From: Apus apus
Lineage: Eukaryota; Chordata; Aves; Apodiformes; Apodidae
Direction: 5' to 3'
Length of the DNA: 64,000 bases
Assembly (NCBI RefSeq): GCF_020740795.1
Contig: NC_067283.1
Span: forward strand, 45,745,659-45,809,658
Below the pieces are notes generated by a model, which worked only from the letters and a program-made list of their open reading frames with translations, ran no database searches and was not told the origin of the DNA. The position numbers and the translations under genes were made by a program. Positions 61,756 to 64,000 of this stretch are shown here, piece by piece. Position 1 is the stretch's first letter. Every line of letters starts with the position of its first letter.

Positions 61756-62124
61756 GGTTATGCATTATTGAATCCATTTTGAAGGGGGAGTCTTCAGTCA
61801 CCCTGATGTCCCCAAACTACCCACTGGGCTTTCCAGAAGATGAGCTCATGACATGGCAGTTTGTGATTCCTTCCAACATGAGAGCAAGTGTCTTTTTCCA
61901 CAACTACAGCCTCTCCAACTGCGAAAGGAAAGAGGAGAGGGTGGAGTACTACCTCCCCGGCTCCCTCAGCAACCCAGAGGTGTTCAAGCTGAGTGACAGC
62001 CAGCCTGCCAATATTGCTGGCAGTTTCAACCTGTCCCTGCAGGGCTGTGATCAGGACGCTCAGAACCCGGGCATCCTCCGCTTGCTCTTCCAAGTGGTCG
62101 TTCAGCATCCGCAGATTGATGAGA
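61756..62124 (+). CDS. CDCP1: CDCP1 coding exon 4 (residues 214-336, CUB domain)
   Basis: After TTTTAG the exon reads LCIIESILKGE, then the CUB hallmark SPNYP (residues 232-236), GFPEDELMTWQF, NCERKEERVEYY, LQGCDQDAQNPGILRL and VVVQHPQ, all in the order of human CDCP1. It ends GAGA|GTAAGT; 369 bp keep phase 1. Sequons: N263-Y-S and N305-L-S. Cysteines 216, 269 and 311 fit CUB disulphides. The next exon should resume with the equivalent of human NKIYVVDLSN; it is beyond the window. The protease-cleavage site, the transmembrane segment and the cytoplasmic tyrosines that bind Src and PKC-delta in human are all encoded to the right of this window. Confidence 0.97.
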
Positions 62125-63056
62125 GTAAGTACCTGCCCCTCCCTTCCCTTGCTTTTGCTTCCTTGGGTTGAGCACCACGAGGAAGATCAATGATGTGTTT
62201 TGTCATTTTTCTTGAACTTTGGACACTCCTAGAGTTTGAGGGGGTGGGTTGCCAAGCAACACTGCGGCCTGTTTTGCCTCCCTGGGTGCCACCAGCAGTT
62301 GTTACAGCAAGGCAGACAGTGATGCTGCAATTTGTAATTTGCAGCAGAATATAGAGCTCCATCGTAGATTTTACTCTGTAGCTTGTGAGTGGAGAATTCC
62401 TTTCCTTTTCCAGCACCTGCATTGTGTAATTGAAAAATAAATTTAACACCTGTGGTATCAGTTCTGGCACATTATACAAAGCTGAGCACCAGCTGGCTTT
62501 TCCTTCCAGCTCTGTTCCCTCTGCAGCCCCATCCCACTATTGGGCAAGGACCATAAATGCTTGATTGGAATTGGCTGGGCTCACGTGTCCACTGCCTGTT
62601 CTCCAGTAAAAAAGTCAAGTTCAAGATTGTTCAGACAGTTTTCTTTTCAGCTGTAAGATTCAATGCTTTAAAGATAATTTTTAAAATGTAAGCCTAGGTT
62701 TGTCCTGTATGCGTAAGCAGTCAGATGTAGGTAGGTGAAACCTGTTATCATGGCTGGTCAGGATCCATAGCATTAACTGGTGAAATTGGAGGTGTAAAAT
62801 GATCTTCATACTACTAATGGCACCAATATGCATTTATTTCTTTACTTTCTTCCTTCCTCTGAGGTTTTTTTGGCTTGCTAGGGCAACCTGAACATCATCT
62901 AGTGTGAATAAGTCACACTAGACATGGAGTATGTCCAATTACAATATCCCCTGCACATTTGGATGTTCTTTAGGTTTCTTGCTTGTTACTACACTAAGAA
63001 AATTATTTTTTTTTCTGTTTTCTTCCCCCAAATTCAGACAGGCTTAACCATCTATC

Positions 63057-63135
63057 AAAAAAAAACACACAAAAAAACCCCCACAAAACAACAAAACAAA
63101 CAAACAAAAAAAAAAAAAGAAAAAAAAGAAAAAAA
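63057..63135. repeat. A-rich low-complexity tract
   Basis: About 80 bp of A runs broken by C and G (ACAC, AAAC and AAAG units). It looks like a degenerated simple repeat. No SINE or LINE body adjoins it. Confidence 0.9.
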
Positions 63136-63847
63136 GGCCTGGCTAGGTAACGAACTGTGAAATAAGTGCTTTGTCCTCTGGCTTCTTAGCTTTAATCTCA
63201 GCTCATAGTGGAGGTTGATAGTTCAAGGTGCCTTTGCTTCAGAGGAGCAGGTGGAGGGAAGTCCATACTTTGGACTCTACTGCAGCAGGAGCTGCTTACA
63301 GGCTTTGTAAGTAAGGTCAGAGGGAATGAAGTTTGAATGGCCTGTACCTTTAAGTCACATATCCAGAAAGGTTCTGTAACATCTCACCCCTGTAATTCTC
63401 AGGTCTTTGTCTAGTCTTGCTCCATTCCTGAGCAGCAAATCCTCTATTGTCAAGCAAATCATGTTTGCTCACATTTATTGTGTGTTGCACCTTGGAAGCC
63501 AGACAGAGTGAAAACATTGTATTCAGCTAATCAGCTTTATCTCTCTTCTACTTTGGAAAGCAGAGAGGAATTTTAATTTAGAATTTATGGCCAGTAGACA
63601 AGGTGCTAATCACCTAAAAAATAAAAAAAGAGGTTGTCATTTAATAGAATGAAATGCAAGTAATAAAGCACTGGGACTTAAGAGACAACAGTGGTTTCTC
63701 TAGGGATTTTACAGGATTTCATGAGGAATTTTCTAGTTATGCAAGTTCTATCAAAGATTAAAATTCAGCCCTAAGGACAGTACTGAAACTTGAATTTAAA
63801 AAAAACCCCAGAAAGCAAATAAAAAATGCTATCTGTGGTGTGCAAGT

Positions 63848-63992
63848 TAAACATGAATCTGGAAATGTTCAAGGCCAGGTTGGATGGGGCTCTGAGCAAC
63901 CTGATATAGTGGGCAGTGTCCCTGCTTGTGTCAGGGGGCTTGGAACTAAATGATCTTTAAGGTCCCTTCCAATCCAAACCGTTGTATGACTC
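63848..63992 (+). mobile_element. Short CR1 LINE 3' fragment
   Basis: Sense CR1: AAGGCCAGGTTGGATGGGGC, TCTGAGCAACCTG, a degenerate GGGGCTTGGAACTAAATGATC segment, and GGTCCCTTCCAATCCAAACC, ending in a diverged TTGTATGACTCT tail. It is about 145 bp long and old. Confidence 0.92.
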
Positions 63993-64000
63993 TTATTAAA

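Larger units (their letters stand above)
62125..64000 (+). other. CDCP1: CDCP1 intron 4, incomplete at the window edge
   Basis: It starts GTAAGT and no further CDCP1 exon is seen up to the window end. It contains an A-rich low-complexity tract (63057-63135) and a CR1 fragment (63848-63992). Confidence 0.85.

Noticed and set aside
1..64000. CRISPR arrays, tRNA and rRNA genes, and bacterial-type operons
   Set aside because: No spaced direct repeats, no tRNA B-box with a foldable partner and no rRNA sequence were seen. The only tandem arrays are contiguous minisatellites or microsatellites, and the genes are spliced vertebrate genes.

Overview
This is vertebrate nuclear DNA, almost certainly from a bird. 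Genes are sparse and intron-rich, and two sharp CpG islands stand out from an AT-rich, CpG-poor background. At least seven CR1 LINE fragments are present, several ending in the (ATTCTATG)n-type 3' tail common in avian genomes. Nothing bacterial is present: no operon, ribosomal RNA, recognisable tRNA or CRISPR array.

Layout: 1-5984 is intergenic. A CpG island at about 5985-8400 holds the single-exon gene TMEM158 (7033-7965, + strand), which has a 20-bp/60-bp minisatellite in its probable 3' UTR. From about 8800 to 44500 lies an intergenic stretch with scattered CR1 copies, one possible retroviral LTR-like fragment (about 30465-30775), a tight triplet of AP-1 motifs (39873-39916) and a few AT-rich, motif-dense blocks that could be conserved enhancers. 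A second CpG island (about 44915-45600) is the promoter of CDCP1 (+ strand). Its first four coding exons (45328-45406, 57730-57933, 60086-60442, 61756-62124) join in a constant phase and encode residues 1-336; the remaining exons lie past the right edge. A CR1 copy with a 252-codon open frame sits in CDCP1 intron 2.

The order TMEM158 then CDCP1 on the same strand matches human 3p21.31, so this is a conserved syntenic block, with the two genes here about 37 kb apart. TMEM158 (first described as Ras-induced senescence 1) and CDCP1 (a CUB-domain surface glycoprotein and Src-family substrate) are both single-pass-type surface proteins linked to growth-factor/Ras signalling, so shared regulatory DNA between them is plausible but not shown. 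I did not find a convincing undescribed biological system. The most unusual items are the 3' UTR minisatellite, the AP-1 triplet, the architecture of the CDCP1 promoter and the LTR-like fragment.
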